Shown: positions 6,806 to 14,028, counted from the stretch's first letter. The stretch is 27,309 nucleotides of DNA from UBA6987 sp045617825 (GCA_045617825.1 JAZLJI010000087.1:1-27309), one strand, 5' to 3'. The notes: generated by a model not told the origin, from the letters alone. Numbers and translations: made by a program.

Positions 6806-7580
6806 GCTCTACAACCTCCTTCGCCAGTTTCTCGTAGGCGTCTGCCGCCCTGCTGCTTTTGGGATAGGCAAATACGCTTTTCCCTTCATTGTTGCTTTCC
6901 TCCACGTAAACGGACTTCGGAATCTGTGTGTCAAAGATCCGTACATGCTGTCCGATGCTTTCCTTTAAGGATTCAATGATCTCTCTGGCATTGGTAGTGC
7001 GTCCATCCACCATTGTAAGAAGGATGCCGTCAACTGCCAGATTCTCATTCATCAGCCGTTTTACCTGGCCGATGGTCCCGAACAGCAGGTCCAGTCCCTT
7101 CACTGATAGGAAGTTGGGCTGTGAAGGGATAATCACGCTGTCCGCTGCCACAAGAGCATTTACCGTGAGCATTCCCAAAGAAGGAAGACAGTCGATCAGC
7201 ACGTAGTCATAATCCTGCTTTACCAGGTTCAGATATCGCTTCAACACGTATTCCCGGCTCATCACATTGACCATACTAGTCCCTAAGCCGGACAGTTCTA
7301 TATTAGAAGGCATCAAATCTATGCCTTCCTTGTGGTGAATGATTCCTTCGCCGGGAGAAATGTCTTTGTTTTCCATTATTTTTTGCATAACAGTGGTAAG
7401 CGTCGTGTCCAGTTCGTCCGGTCTGCGGATCCCGAGACACAGCGAGAGGCTGGCCTGCGGGTCCATATCCAGCAAAAGGACCTGTTTTTCGGCTCTTGCC
7501 AGTGCCACGCCAAGATTGAGAGTCGTCGTGGTTTTCGCCACGCCGCCCTTCTGATTGGTTATTGCTATAATCTTAGTCAT
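6762..7580 (-). CDS. parA: ParA-family partition ATPase
   Basis: A 272-residue ParA/Soj-like ATPase. The deviant Walker A motif 'KGGVAKTTT' begins at residue 11, followed by 'LLDMDPQASLSLCLG' (switch I/Walker A') and 'VLIDCLPSLG' (Walker B). The C-terminal part has 'FDTQIPKSVYVEESNNEGKSVF', typical of ParA proteins of integrative elements. The start at 7578-7580 is chosen because AGGAAA lies just upstream and the Walker region then sits at its usual distance. The longer open frame to 7712 adds residues that do not resemble the family. Its end overlaps parB. It drives ATP-dependent positioning of the ParB-bound element DNA. Confidence 0.93.
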   Translation of the reverse strand: MTKIIAITNQKGGVAKTTTTLNLGVALARAEKQVLLLDMDPQASLSLCLGIRRPDELDTTLTTVMQKIMENKDISPGEGIIHHKEGIDLMPSNIELSGLGTSMVNVMSREYVLKRYLNLVKQDYDYVLIDCLPSLGMLTVNALVAADSVIIPSQPNFLSVKGLDLLFGTIGQVKRLMNENLAVDGILLTMVDGRTTNAREIIESLKESIGQHVRIFDTQIPKSVYVEESNNEGKSVFAYPKSSRAADAYEKLAKEVVELERQKNRSRYDRVR

Positions 7581-7647
7581 AGTGTTTCCTTTTGTTTTCT
7601 TAAAAGTGTGCGCTATTCGGCCACGCCCCCCGCGCACTGGGAAATCA

Positions 7648-7725
7648 TCAGGCGGCTGCCGCAAACAGCTCCATAGGAATCTCACCTCTGCCGGGTCCTC
7701 CGCCAGCCCCATAGGGAAGTATCAT
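7648..7725 (-). CDS. Possible 25-residue small ORF upstream of parA
   Basis: ATG at 7723-7725, stop TGA followed by a second TGA. The peptide is Gly-rich and then 'GRGEIPMELFAAAA'. A GGGG stretch four bases upstream is a weak and closely spaced ribosome binding site. It overlaps the 50-residue ORF at 7682-7834 in another frame, so at most one of the two is likely real. It could be a leader peptide of parA; function unknown. Confidence 0.25.
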   Translation of the reverse strand: MILPYGAGGGPGRGEIPMELFAAAA

Positions 7726-7834
7726 TGTCCCCTGCATGTGTCATCGCCTTACCGATTGCCATCGGTATTTTGTATGCTTCGGAATCGCTCCCTACCTTGT
7801 TTTCCGTAAGTACCCTTTCGGGCAGGTAGATCAT
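7682..7834 (-). CDS. Possible 50-residue small ORF upstream of parA
   Basis: ATG at 7832-7834, TGA at 7682-7684. The sequence starts MIYLPERVLTENKVGSDSEA and ends with a Trp/Arg-rich tail. It looks protein-like in composition (mixed charged and hydrophobic, no low complexity), but there is no clear ribosome binding site. All three minus-strand frames are open here, so chance cannot be excluded. I do not recognise it. Confidence 0.25.
   Translation of the reverse strand: MIYLPERVLTENKVGSDSEAYKIPMAIGKAMTHAGDNDTSLWGWRRTRQR
7751..7766. repeat. Small inverted repeat upstream of parA
   Basis: ACCGAT-TGCC-ATCGGT is a perfect 6-bp-arm inverted repeat about 170 bases upstream of the parA start. It is a candidate operator or part of a partition site; no other copy was noticed. 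Confidence 0.3.
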
Positions 7835-8279
7835 GGCGCAGCACCATTCGGCTTTCGCTTTCGCTCATACAGGGAATGTGCCTGATGAATGTATATTCAG
7901 TTGTCAAGGTGCCCGAGGGATTTATCCCTCTATTAGGCAAATGCACCGCGAGGGGGTCGAATGTCGCCATCGAAAAAAATTTTTTTGAAAAAGTTTGAAA
8001 ATAAGGACTCTGGGTGAGCATTTCTAACGAGTGCGGACGCTATTAGACTGTCTATTTTTTCGCCCTGTCAGAAGGTGGGTTGTCTAATGAGCCATTAGAC
8101 AGGAAAATAGGTTTTCGGGGAATTATTTGAGAAAAAAGAACGCAGAATCAGGCAAATACAGCGGAGAACAGGACGCCTGCCGCCATTTTTAGAAAGCTTT
8201 CGGAGAAGGAGACAAAAGCCCCATTAGACAGAACACGAAAATATTAGACTGAGTCTAAAACGGATTGGATTTTATTAAA
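7835..8279. other. Gene-free AT-rich segment with ATTAGAC-type repeats (possible origin, iteron or recombinase-arm region)
   Basis: No convincing gene is present. ATTAGAC or its complement occurs at about 8042-8048, 8082-8088, 8094-8100, 8223-8229, 8243-8249 and (as GTCTAA) 8253-8258. The pairs at 8082-8100 and 8244-8258 form inverted repeats around 5-bp and short spacers. A related TTAGAC lies beyond the tRNA at 8465-8470. A run of seven A then seven T followed by more A/T (about 7973-8006) would bend and melt easily. GAGGGA-TTTA-TCCCTC at 7915-7930 is a small hairpin. Together this resembles an iteron-bearing origin or an integrase/excisionase arm-site region, near parA and the tRNA attachment site. 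Confidence 0.5.
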
Positions 8280-8306
8280 CAAAAAAAGAGACCGAAAATC
8301 GGTCTC
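8280..8306 (-). terminator. Intrinsic terminator of the tRNA-Arg gene
   Basis: GAGACCGA-TTT-TCGGTCTC followed by seven T on the minus strand, seven bases after the tRNA 3' end. It is a strong rho-independent terminator. Confidence 0.9.
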
Positions 8307-8312
8307 AAAGTC

Positions 8313-8386
8313 TGTTCCTGACGTGATTCGAACACGCGACCTTCCGCTTAGGAGGCGGACGCTCTATCCTGCTGAGCTACAGAAAC
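8313..8386 (-). tRNA. tRNA-Arg (anticodon CCU)
   Basis: A complete 74-nt cloverleaf. The acceptor stem GTTTCTG pairs with CAGGAAC (one G-U), with A as discriminator. The D arm is GCTC...GAGC. The anticodon stem TCCGC/GCGGA encloses the loop CTCCTAA, giving anticodon CCU (genome 8350-8352), which reads AGG. The T arm is GCGTG-TTCGAAT-CACGT. CCA is not encoded. It is followed by its own terminator, but there is no clear promoter at proper distance directly upstream. A good promoter lies 240 bp further upstream, next to the partial copy at 8570-8609. Confidence 0.95.
8347..8386. repeat. Attachment-site core, copy within the intact tRNA-Arg
   Basis: The 40 bases covering tRNA positions 1-40 (5' end through the start of the 3' anticodon stem) are identical to 8570-8609. 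Together the two copies look like att sites of an integrative element targeting the 5' half/anticodon region of tRNA-Arg(CCU). Confidence 0.8.
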
Positions 8387-8569
8387 GTATTAAATTTTCC
8401 CTTGATTTTCAAGGGTTTTCGGCCTCTCGGCCCTTCATCGTCCGCCATCTGTTAGATGATTTTGTTAGACGATTTTTAGATCATTGGCGCAAGGTTTCCA
8501 CTTGCGAAGACCCGCTCTGTACATTGAACCGAAAATGAAAATTCGATTCCGGCGGACGATAGCATCTTC
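8387..8569. other. 183-bp spacer between the two attachment cores
   Basis: No gene. It contains the hairpins CCCTTGA-TTT-TCAAGGG (8398-8414) and CGCAAG...CTTGCG (about 8488-8506). One TTAGAC motif like those at 8042-8258 lies at 8465-8470. A 10-bp inverted repeat, ATCGTCCGCC (8437-8446)/GGCGGACGAT (8551-8560), shares GGCGGACG with the attachment core. The shared motif suggests that this spacer belongs to the same element as the sequence left of the tRNA. Confidence 0.5.
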
Positions 8570-8609
8570 CTTAGGAGGCGGACGCTCTATCCTGCTGAGC
8601 TACAGAAAC
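8570..8609. repeat. Attachment-site core, orphan tRNA-Arg 5' half
   Basis: An exact 40-bp copy of the tRNA-Arg 5' half. To the left the sequence no longer matches the tRNA; to the right is a canonical promoter. It is the likely element/chromosome boundary. Confidence 0.85.
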
Positions 8610-8626
8610 ATATCGGTATCGGTTGT

Positions 8627-8655
8627 ATTATACTAAACCGCGGCGAGTTTTTCAA
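8627..8655 (-). promoter_or_regulatory. Sigma-A promoter of the original tRNA-Arg locus
   Basis: On the minus strand TTGAAA (8655-8650), a 17-bp spacer, and TATAAT (8632-8627) lie just upstream of the orphan 5' half. Transcription would pass through the partial tRNA and the 183-bp spacer into the intact tRNA. Confidence 0.75.
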
Positions 8656-8869
8656 TGAATAAAACAAAAAACTTCCTGCGGGATTTTCCGGCGCGTTCCC
8701 GCCGCGGCCGGAGGGGCTGTTTTTTGCATCGCCGCGCCGGAGCGCGTCTCCGCAATAGGTGGCCGGTTTCCTGCGCCGCCGCAGCCGGGAAGCCGGTTTT
8801 CCTGCGATTCTGCGCCGGGGGGGGCGGCTTTCCGCGTCGAAAAACTCAGGAGCCGGTCTCCGGCCTTTC
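8656..8869. other. GC-rich stretch without a supported gene
   Basis: Several frames are open only because GC is high. A near-repeat, GCCGGTTTCCTGCG (about 8762) and GCCGGTTTTCCTGCG (about 8792), is visible. No start with a ribosome binding site and no recognisable protein was found. Confidence 0.5.
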
Positions 8870-8898
8870 TTGCTTTTCGGGCCGGGCTGTACTATAAT
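8870..8898 (+). promoter_or_regulatory. Promoter of the aminopeptidase operon
   Basis: TTGCTT (8870-8875), a 17-bp spacer, and a perfect TATAAT (8893-8898), about 60 bases upstream of the aminopeptidase start. Confidence 0.7.
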
Positions 8899-8959
8899 TG
8901 CGGTATTCACCTGCGGCCGGGCGGAACGGCCGGCGCGGGAAAGGAAGGATTTGACGGAT

Positions 8960-10189
8960 ATGAACAAGACAACTTTGCGCGGCTATGCCCGCCTGATCGC
9001 CCGGGTCGGGGCGAACGTGCAGCCCGGCCAGGATGTTTTCATCAGCGCCGGTCTGGATCAGCCGGATTTTGTGGCGATGGTGGTGGAAGAGTGCTATAAA
9101 TGCAAGGCCAAAAAGGTCGTGGTGGACTGGTCCTTCCTGCCGGTCAGCCGGCTGCATTACCGCTACCGCAGCCTGAACACGCTGGGGCGGATGGATCGGT
9201 ATGAGGAGGACCGCTGGGCACACTACGCGGAGGTCCGGCCCTGCCGCATTTACCTGGAGAGCGACGATCCCGCCGGTCTGAAGGGCGTTGATCAGGAGAA
9301 GGTCGCCAAGGCGCAGCAGAAGCTTTATCCCATCGTGAAGCCCTATCGGGACAAGATGGAAAATCACTATCAGTGGTGCATCGCCGCGGTGCCCGGAGAG
9401 GCCTGGGCGAAGAAGCTGTTCCCCGGGCTGCGGAAGAGCCAGGCCGTCGAGAAGCTTTGGGAGGCGATCCTGCAGGCGGTCCACGCCGCTCCCGGAATGG
9501 ATCCGGTCGCGGAGTGGGAGGAGCATAACCGCAGGATCAAGGAGCACTGCGACTGGCTGAACAGCCTGGGCATCGAGAGCCTGGAATACCACGCCGGAAA
9601 CGGGACAGCGCTTACGGTCGGCATGATCCCCGAGGCCCAGTTCTGCGGCGGCGCGGAGGATACGATCGAGGGCATCACCTTCCAGCCGAATATGCCGACG
9701 GAGGAATGCTTCATTTCCCCGATGAAGGGCGTCGCGGAGGGCATCGTCTACAGCACCAAGCCCCTTTGCTTCCAGAGCCAGCTGATTGAAAACTTCTGGA
9801 TCCGTTTCCACGAGGGCAAGGCGGTGGAATGGCACGCGGAGAAAAACGGCGGGCTGCTTGACAAGATCATTCAGATGGATGAGAGCAGCGCTTATCTGGG
9901 CGAATGTGCGCTGGTGCCCTTCACCTCTCCGATCAACGAGAGCGGGATCCTGTTCTATAATACCCTGTTCGACGAGAACGCCGTCTGCCATCTGGCGCTG
10001 GGGATGGGATTCCCCGACACCATCAAAGGCTTCCAGCAGAAGACGCTGGACGAGGTGCATCAGCTGGGCGTGAACGATTCCATGATCCACGAGGACTTCA
10101 TGATCGGCACCGCGGACATGGAGATCCTGGCGCATTGCCGGAACGGCGAGACGGTCCCGCTGTTCAGAAACGGCGTCTGGGCCCGATAA
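8960..10189 (+). CDS. M29-family metallo-aminopeptidase
   Basis: A 409-residue cytoplasmic aminopeptidase of the M29 (AmpS/PepS/aminopeptidase T) family, which removes N-terminal residues from peptides with two metal ions. The N-terminal half has 'VQPGQDVFISAGLDQPDF', as in the family. The C-terminal half carries the expected metal-site region: 'TSPINESGILFYNTLFDENAVCHLALG' segment with Glu and His, and 'MIHEDFMIG' with the His-x-Asp pair. The start at 8960 is chosen from AAGGAAGG ten bases upstream and the match to the family N-terminus; the frame is open further upstream without similarity. It begins a plus-strand run with DUF951 and a phosphopantetheinyl transferase, and is probably driven by the TATAAT promoter at 8893. 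Confidence 0.93.
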   Translation: MNKTTLRGYARLIARVGANVQPGQDVFISAGLDQPDFVAMVVEECYKCKAKKVVVDWSFLPVSRLHYRYRSLNTLGRMDRYEEDRWAHYAEVRPCRIYLESDDPAGLKGVDQEKVAKAQQKLYPIVKPYRDKMENHYQWCIAAVPGEAWAKKLFPGLRKSQAVEKLWEAILQAVHAAPGMDPVAEWEEHNRRIKEHCDWLNSLGIESLEYHAGNGTALTVGMIPEAQFCGGAEDTIEGITFQPNMPTEECFISPMKGVAEGIVYSTKPLCFQSQLIENFWIRFHEGKAVEWHAEKNGGLLDKIIQMDESSAYLGECALVPFTSPINESGILFYNTLFDENAVCHLALGMGFPDTIKGFQQKTLDEVHQLGVNDSMIHEDFMIGTADMEILAHCRNGETVPLFRNGVWAR

Positions 10190-10198
10190 GGAGCCGCC

Positions 10199-10393
10199 AT
10201 GGAGCTGACGGAGGGGACCATCGTGCGTTTGAAGAAAAAGCATCCCTGCGGAGAGGACCGCTGGACCCTGCTGCGGGTCGGCGCGGAGCTGCGGCTGGAA
10301 TGTCTGGGCTGCAAAAGGCTGCTTTTTCTGCCCCGGCGGGAAGCCGAAAAATTCATCCGGGAGGTCCTTCCCGGAGAGGAAGGCGGCAAATGA
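10199..10393 (+). CDS. DUF951 small protein
   Basis: A 64-residue protein matching DUF951 of Firmicutes: an opening close to 'VRLKKKHPCGEDRWTLLRVG', then 'LECLGCKRLLFLPRREAEK'. The Cys in HPCG and the CLGC pair are the family's conserved cysteines, suggesting metal binding or a nucleic-acid-associated fold; the function is not established. It starts nine bases after the aminopeptidase stop, and its stop TGA overlaps the ATG of the next gene (ATGA), so the three genes are likely co-transcribed. Confidence 0.9.
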   Translation: MELTEGTIVRLKKKHPCGEDRWTLLRVGAELRLECLGCKRLLFLPRREAEKFIREVLPGEEGGK

Positions 10394-11106
10394 GGGAAAA
10401 TCGGCTCTATCTGGGAGACTGCGAGGCGCTGACGCGGCCGGAGCTCATGGAGCTCTGGCTGCGCAGACTGCCTGCGGACCGCCGGCTTCGCACGGAGCGA
10501 CTGCGCTTCGACCGGGACAGGCGGCTGTCCGTGGGTGCCTTTGCGCTGCTGAGCTTCGCGCTTAAGGAGCTGGGCCTGCGGGAAATGCCCCGCATAGCCT
10601 GCGGGGAGCAGGGGAAGCCCTATTTTCCGGAGCTGCCCGAGCTGCATTTCAATCTCTCCCACGCGGGGAGCAAGGTGCTGTGCGGGATCTCCTCCTGCCC
10701 GCTGGGCGTGGACGTGGAGGAGGTCGGCCGCGCGCATCCGGCCATCGCCCGCCGTTTTTTCTCCCCGATCGAATATAATGCCCTGCAGCGCTGTCCCGAG
10801 GAGCAGCGGGCCCTCCTGTTCACCCGCTTTTGGGTGCTGCGGGAAAGTCTGCTGAAGGCGGACGGCCGCGGCCTGTCTCTGGACCACCGCAGCTTCGCGC
10901 TGGACCCGGCGCGGGACACGGTCCGGGTGATCCCCGGGACCGCCGCCGACGCGCCGAAGCCTTTGCCGCTTTTTCTGACGGAGCCCATCCGTCTGGCGGA
11001 GCCCGCGCCCCGGGACGGGGTGTGTCTGGCCGCCTGCTTCACCGGCGCCGCGGCGGAGCTTCCGATGACGCTTGGAGTGAGCAGCGGCGATTTTCTGCGC
11101 TGCTGA
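10390..11106 (+). CDS. Sfp-type 4'-phosphopantetheinyl transferase
   Basis: A 238-residue Sfp/Gsp-class enzyme that transfers phosphopantetheine from CoA to carrier-protein serines. Key segments visible: 'ACGEQGKPYFPELPELHFNLSH' region (KPxF...FNxSH), 'LGVDVEEVGR' (the Mg-binding GxDxE motif), and 'FWVLRESLLKADGRGL', corresponding to (W)xxKExxxK with Arg in place of the first Lys. The start is the ATG at 10390, overlapping the DUF951 stop. No carrier-protein or synthase gene is in the window, so the target is unknown. Its length is normal for the Sfp class. A long hairpin follows downstream. Confidence 0.9.
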   Translation: MRENRLYLGDCEALTRPELMELWLRRLPADRRLRTERLRFDRDRRLSVGAFALLSFALKELGLREMPRIACGEQGKPYFPELPELHFNLSHAGSKVLCGISSCPLGVDVEEVGRAHPAIARRFFSPIEYNALQRCPEEQRALLFTRFWVLRESLLKADGRGLSLDHRSFALDPARDTVRVIPGTAADAPKPLPLFLTEPIRLAEPAPRDGVCLAACFTGAAAELPMTLGVSSGDFLRC

Positions 11107-11138
11107 GAATACCTTTTTTGAAGAATCCGTACCGCAAG

Positions 11139-11184
11139 CAGCGGCTCCCGGAATGCAATTTTCCTGCATTCTCGGAAGCCGCTG
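11139..11184. terminator. Long hairpin between convergent genes
   Basis: CAGCGGCTCCCGGAATGCA pairs with TGCATTCTCGGAAGCCGCTG (one G-U and a one-base bulge), with loop ATTTTCC, followed by a T-rich stretch on the plus strand. It is placed to terminate the phosphopantetheinyl transferase transcript and possibly the convergent murG-dsdA transcript. Confidence 0.7.
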
Positions 11185-11228
11185 TTGTTATTTCGCTTGA
11201 TATCAGTAAAATTTTCCTGCATTTACCT

Positions 11229-13697
11229 TCAGCCGGGCAGTCTTTCCTTGCCTTCCCGGTAATACTTCTCCATCTCCTCCGGCGGTACCATGCTGCCGCC
11301 GGTCGCCCAGACCAGCTGCGTGGCCGCGCCCGGAGCTCCGAGCCCGTCCGCGTAGGCCTTCATCTCCGCATTTGCCGCCGTCAGCACCGGCCCGTACATT
11401 CCGGCCAGGGCGCTGGGCTCCAGGTAAATGCCTTCGCTGTCCGCCAGCAGGGCCAGCAGCGCGGACATCCGCCCGTCCTCCAGGGAATAGCAGCCGCTGA
11501 TGAAGGGCTGCATCAGCCGCCCCACGAAGCCGGAGGCTCTGCCCACCGCCAGGCCGTCGGCGATGGTCCGGTTGTCGATGCCGATATCCTGCACGCTGAT
11601 CCCGTTCTGCAGCCCCGTCGCCATCCCCAGCAGCATGCAGCAGGAATGGGTCGGCTCCGCGAAGAAGCAGTGGACGGCGTCGCCGAAGACCGTTTTCAGG
11701 CCGAAGGCCACTCCGCCGGGACCGCCGCCGACGCCGCAGGGCAGATACACCATCAGCGGATGCCGCGCGTCTACCGGGACCCCGGCCTCCTCCAGCTGCT
11801 TCTTCAGACGCAGCGCGGCGACGCTGTAGCCCAGGAACAGCGTCCGGGAGTTCTCGTCATCCACGAAATGGCAGTAGGGATCGCCCTCCGCCTCCTTCCG
11901 CCCCTGCGCCACGGCAACGCTGTAATCGTGCGCGTACTCCACCACGGTCACGCCCTTGCTGCGCAGCATGTCCTTCTTCCACTGCCGGGCGTCGGCGGAC
12001 ATGTGGACCGTCACCCTGAAGCCCAGCTTCGCGCTCATGATGCCGATGGAAAGGCCGAGATTTCCGGTGGAGCCCACCGCGATCGCGTAGCGGGAGAAAA
12101 GCCGCCGGAACGGCTCGGCGGCAAAGCAGGCATAGGAGTCCCCCGCCCGCAGCAGGCCGTTTGCCAGCGCGATGTCCTCCGCGGTCTTCAGCACCTCGTA
12201 AATGCCGCCGCGGGCCTTGATGGACCCGGAGATCGGCAAATGGCTGTCCATTTTCAGCCAGAGCCTGCCGGGGAGCTTCGCCTGGTACCCGGCCTCCAGC
12301 GCCGCCTTCATTGCGGGGATCTCCCGCAGCGGCGACTCGATCAGTCCGCCTGCCGCAGCGGTCTCCGGAAAAGCGACACGGAAATAGTCGGCAAAGCGGG
12401 CCAGTCTGGCCTCCGCGTCCCGGACGTCGGCTTCGGTCAGCGGGCAGCCTGCGGCCGCCTCCGCGTAGGGAAGCCTCCTGTCGTTGATCCAGACCGTCTC
12501 CTGCAGCGCCTCCGCCCTGCGGAGGACCTCCGATCCCCTTTTCAGCTGTTCAAGGCCGTTTTCCGCTGCCTCCCGCACTGAAGCCACGGCTGCACCTCCT
12601 TCGAAGAATTTTCCGGCCGCCCGGAGCCTTGCTTGCGCTCCGGCCAGCTCCGCCAGCAGATCCGCGATGGTGGTGATGGCGTCTGCCTGCGGGCTGGCGG
12701 CCATGGCGGAGATATATTTGCCGCGGTTTTCGTACAGGGCCAGAACGGCCTGCAGCACGTCCTCCGGCGTCGCGGCAGCCTCATCCAGCATCTCGCTGTA
12801 GCCCTGCGCCACGAAGGAATTCGCGTTCAGCACCTGGTCGCCCCGGGAGGCCGCGGTGCCGTAAGGGATCAGCAGCGCGGGCTTCTGCAGCGCCAGCAGC
12901 TCGCAGATCGCGTTGGCCCCGGCGCGGGAGATCACCACCTCCGCGGCGGCGAAAAGGTCCTTCAGCTCCTCGGAAATATACTCGAACTGCACGTAGCCGG
13001 GCAGCACGATCGACTCGTCCTGCTTGCCCTTTCCCGTCAGATGCACCACGTCGAAGGTCTTGAGCAGCTCCGGCAGGATCGCCCGCACCTTCTGGTTGAC
13101 GGACAGGGCGCCCGAGCTTCCGCCGATGACCAGCAGCACCGGCTTCTTTCCGTCAAAGCCGGCAAATTTCAGCCCTTCCTCCCGGCTGCCTGCCAGAAGC
13201 TCCCGGCGAATGGGGCAGCCGCTGGCCACCGCCTTGTCCGCGGGAAGGTATTTCACGGTCTCCGGGAAATTGCAGCAGACCTTGGAGGCCGCTTTGAAGC
13301 AAAGCTTGTTGGCCAGGCCGGGGGTCATGTCGGACTCATGGATCACCGCCGGGATCTTCAGTCTGCGGGCCGCCCAGACCACGGGAGCGGAAACGAAGCC
13401 GCCCTTGGAGAACAGCACGTCGGGGCGCTCCTTCTTCAGGATCTTCTTCGCCTCGAAGTAGCCCTTGATCACACGGAAGGGATCGGAGAAATTTTTCCAG
13501 CTGAAGTACCGTCTCAGCTTACCTGAGGAGATGCCGAAGTAGGGAATTTTCTCCGCTTCCACCAGATCCTTCTCCATGCCGTTATAGGAACCGATGTACT
13601 GGACCGAAAAGCCTCTGGCCTTCAGCTCCGGCAGCAGTGCCAGATGCGGGGTCACATGACCGGCAGTGCCGCCGCCGGTGAGCATGATCTTTTTCAT
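11229..13697 (-). CDS. murG/dsdA: MurG - D-serine dehydratase in-frame fusion (or overlapping reading of two genes)
   Basis: One uninterrupted 822-codon frame. Residues 1-350 are MurG, the membrane-associated GlcNAc transferase that makes lipid II: 'GGGTAGHVTPHLAL' loop (8-21), 'SKGGFVS', 'HESDMTPGLANKL', 'IGGSSGALSVNQ', and the donor-binding 'SRAGANAICELLALQKPALL' region. From about 371 the protein is D-serine dehydratase (DsdA, PLP-dependent, D-Ser to pyruvate and ammonia). It has 'DSHLPISGSIKARGG' with the Schiff-base Lys494, 'STGNLGLSIGIMSAKLGF', and the PLP phosphate loop 'CGVGGGPGG'. Both halves are full length and keep their motifs. AAGGAGG at 12601-12595, seven bases before an in-frame GTG (12587), would start a free 452-residue DsdA, so cells may make both the fusion and free DsdA. 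The MurG start is supported by AAAGGA upstream. Confidence 0.9.
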   Translation of the reverse strand: MKKIMLTGGGTAGHVTPHLALLPELKARGFSVQYIGSYNGMEKDLVEAEKIPYFGISSGKLRRYFSWKNFSDPFRVIKGYFEAKKILKKERPDVLFSKGGFVSAPVVWAARRLKIPAVIHESDMTPGLANKLCFKAASKVCCNFPETVKYLPADKAVASGCPIRRELLAGSREEGLKFAGFDGKKPVLLVIGGSSGALSVNQKVRAILPELLKTFDVVHLTGKGKQDESIVLPGYVQFEYISEELKDLFAAAEVVISRAGANAICELLALQKPALLIPYGTAASRGDQVLNANSFVAQGYSEMLDEAAATPEDVLQAVLALYENRGKYISAMAASPQADAITTIADLLAELAGAQARLRAAGKFFEGGAAVASVREAAENGLEQLKRGSEVLRRAEALQETVWINDRRLPYAEAAAGCPLTEADVRDAEARLARFADYFRVAFPETAAAGGLIESPLREIPAMKAALEAGYQAKLPGRLWLKMDSHLPISGSIKARGGIYEVLKTAEDIALANGLLRAGDSYACFAAEPFRRLFSRYAIAVGSTGNLGLSIGIMSAKLGFRVTVHMSADARQWKKDMLRSKGVTVVEYAHDYSVAVAQGRKEAEGDPYCHFVDDENSRTLFLGYSVAALRLKKQLEEAGVPVDARHPLMVYLPCGVGGGPGGVAFGLKTVFGDAVHCFFAEPTHSCCMLLGMATGLQNGISVQDIGIDNRTIADGLAVGRASGFVGRLMQPFISGCYSLEDGRMSALLALLADSEGIYLEPSALAGMYGPVLTAANAEMKAYADGLGAPGAATQLVWATGGSMVPPEEMEKYYREGKERLPG
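12595..12601 (-). promoter_or_regulatory. Internal ribosome binding site for dsdA
   Basis: AAGGAGG on the minus strand, seven bases before the GTG at 12585-12587 and in frame with the MurG-DsdA reading frame. The position matches the expected N-terminus of DsdA, so it probably marks an independent translation start. Confidence 0.7.
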
Positions 13698-13837
13698 AAT
13701 GATATCCTTTGACTGACCCGGGCACGCCGGGGATTTGCCGGATAGTCCGGCAGGATAAGCATAGCATATTTCCGCGAAAAAAACAAAGAGGAAACGCAGC
13801 CTGCGCCAAGTTTCGGGGCTGCTCCTTCACAGCGGCG

Positions 13838-13930
13838 GAGGAGCCGGGCAGGGAGCGTCGGAGGGGCCGGGCAGAGAGCGTCGGGGGAGCCGCGCCGGAA
13901 ACGTCGGGGGAGCCGCGCCGGAAGCCGACG
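13838..13930. repeat. Four degenerate 23-bp GC-rich tandem repeats
   Basis: Units at 13838-13860, 13861-13883, 13884-13906 and 13907-13930 follow the pattern GRGGRGCCGSGCMGRRARCGTCG. They lie in the divergent intergenic region between murG-dsdA and pgi, 28 bases upstream of the pgi -35 box. Confidence 0.8.
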
Positions 13931-13957
13931 CGCGCCGGGCCGGAAGCACTTTCTTTC

Positions 13958-13986
13958 TTGCGCGGCGCCTGGAACTGTGCTATAGT
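13958..13986 (+). promoter_or_regulatory. Promoter of pgi
   Basis: TTGCGC (13958-13963), a 17-bp spacer, TATAGT (13981-13986), 42 bases upstream of the pgi start codon. Confidence 0.65.
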
Positions 13987-14028
13987 GATGCCAGGCAGAT
14001 GCCGCGCGAAAAACGAAGGAGGCTGACG

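Noticed and set aside
7749..8021. A 90-codon minus-strand frame upstream of parA
   Set aside because: It starts in the A/T run without a ribosome binding site and its product is not family-like; two other frames are equally open.
8587..8967. A minus-strand frame over the tRNA promoter and GC-rich segment
   Set aside because: Arg/Pro-rich composition typical of high-GC chance frames; it crosses the attachment core and promoter.
11229..13697. Long plus-strand frames opposite murG-dsdA (for example 10830-12581)
   Set aside because: Shadows of the coding strand; His/Gln/Arg-rich translation with no motifs.
13838..13930. Tandem repeats as a CRISPR array
   Set aside because: Units are contiguous without spacers, only four in number, and there are no cas genes.
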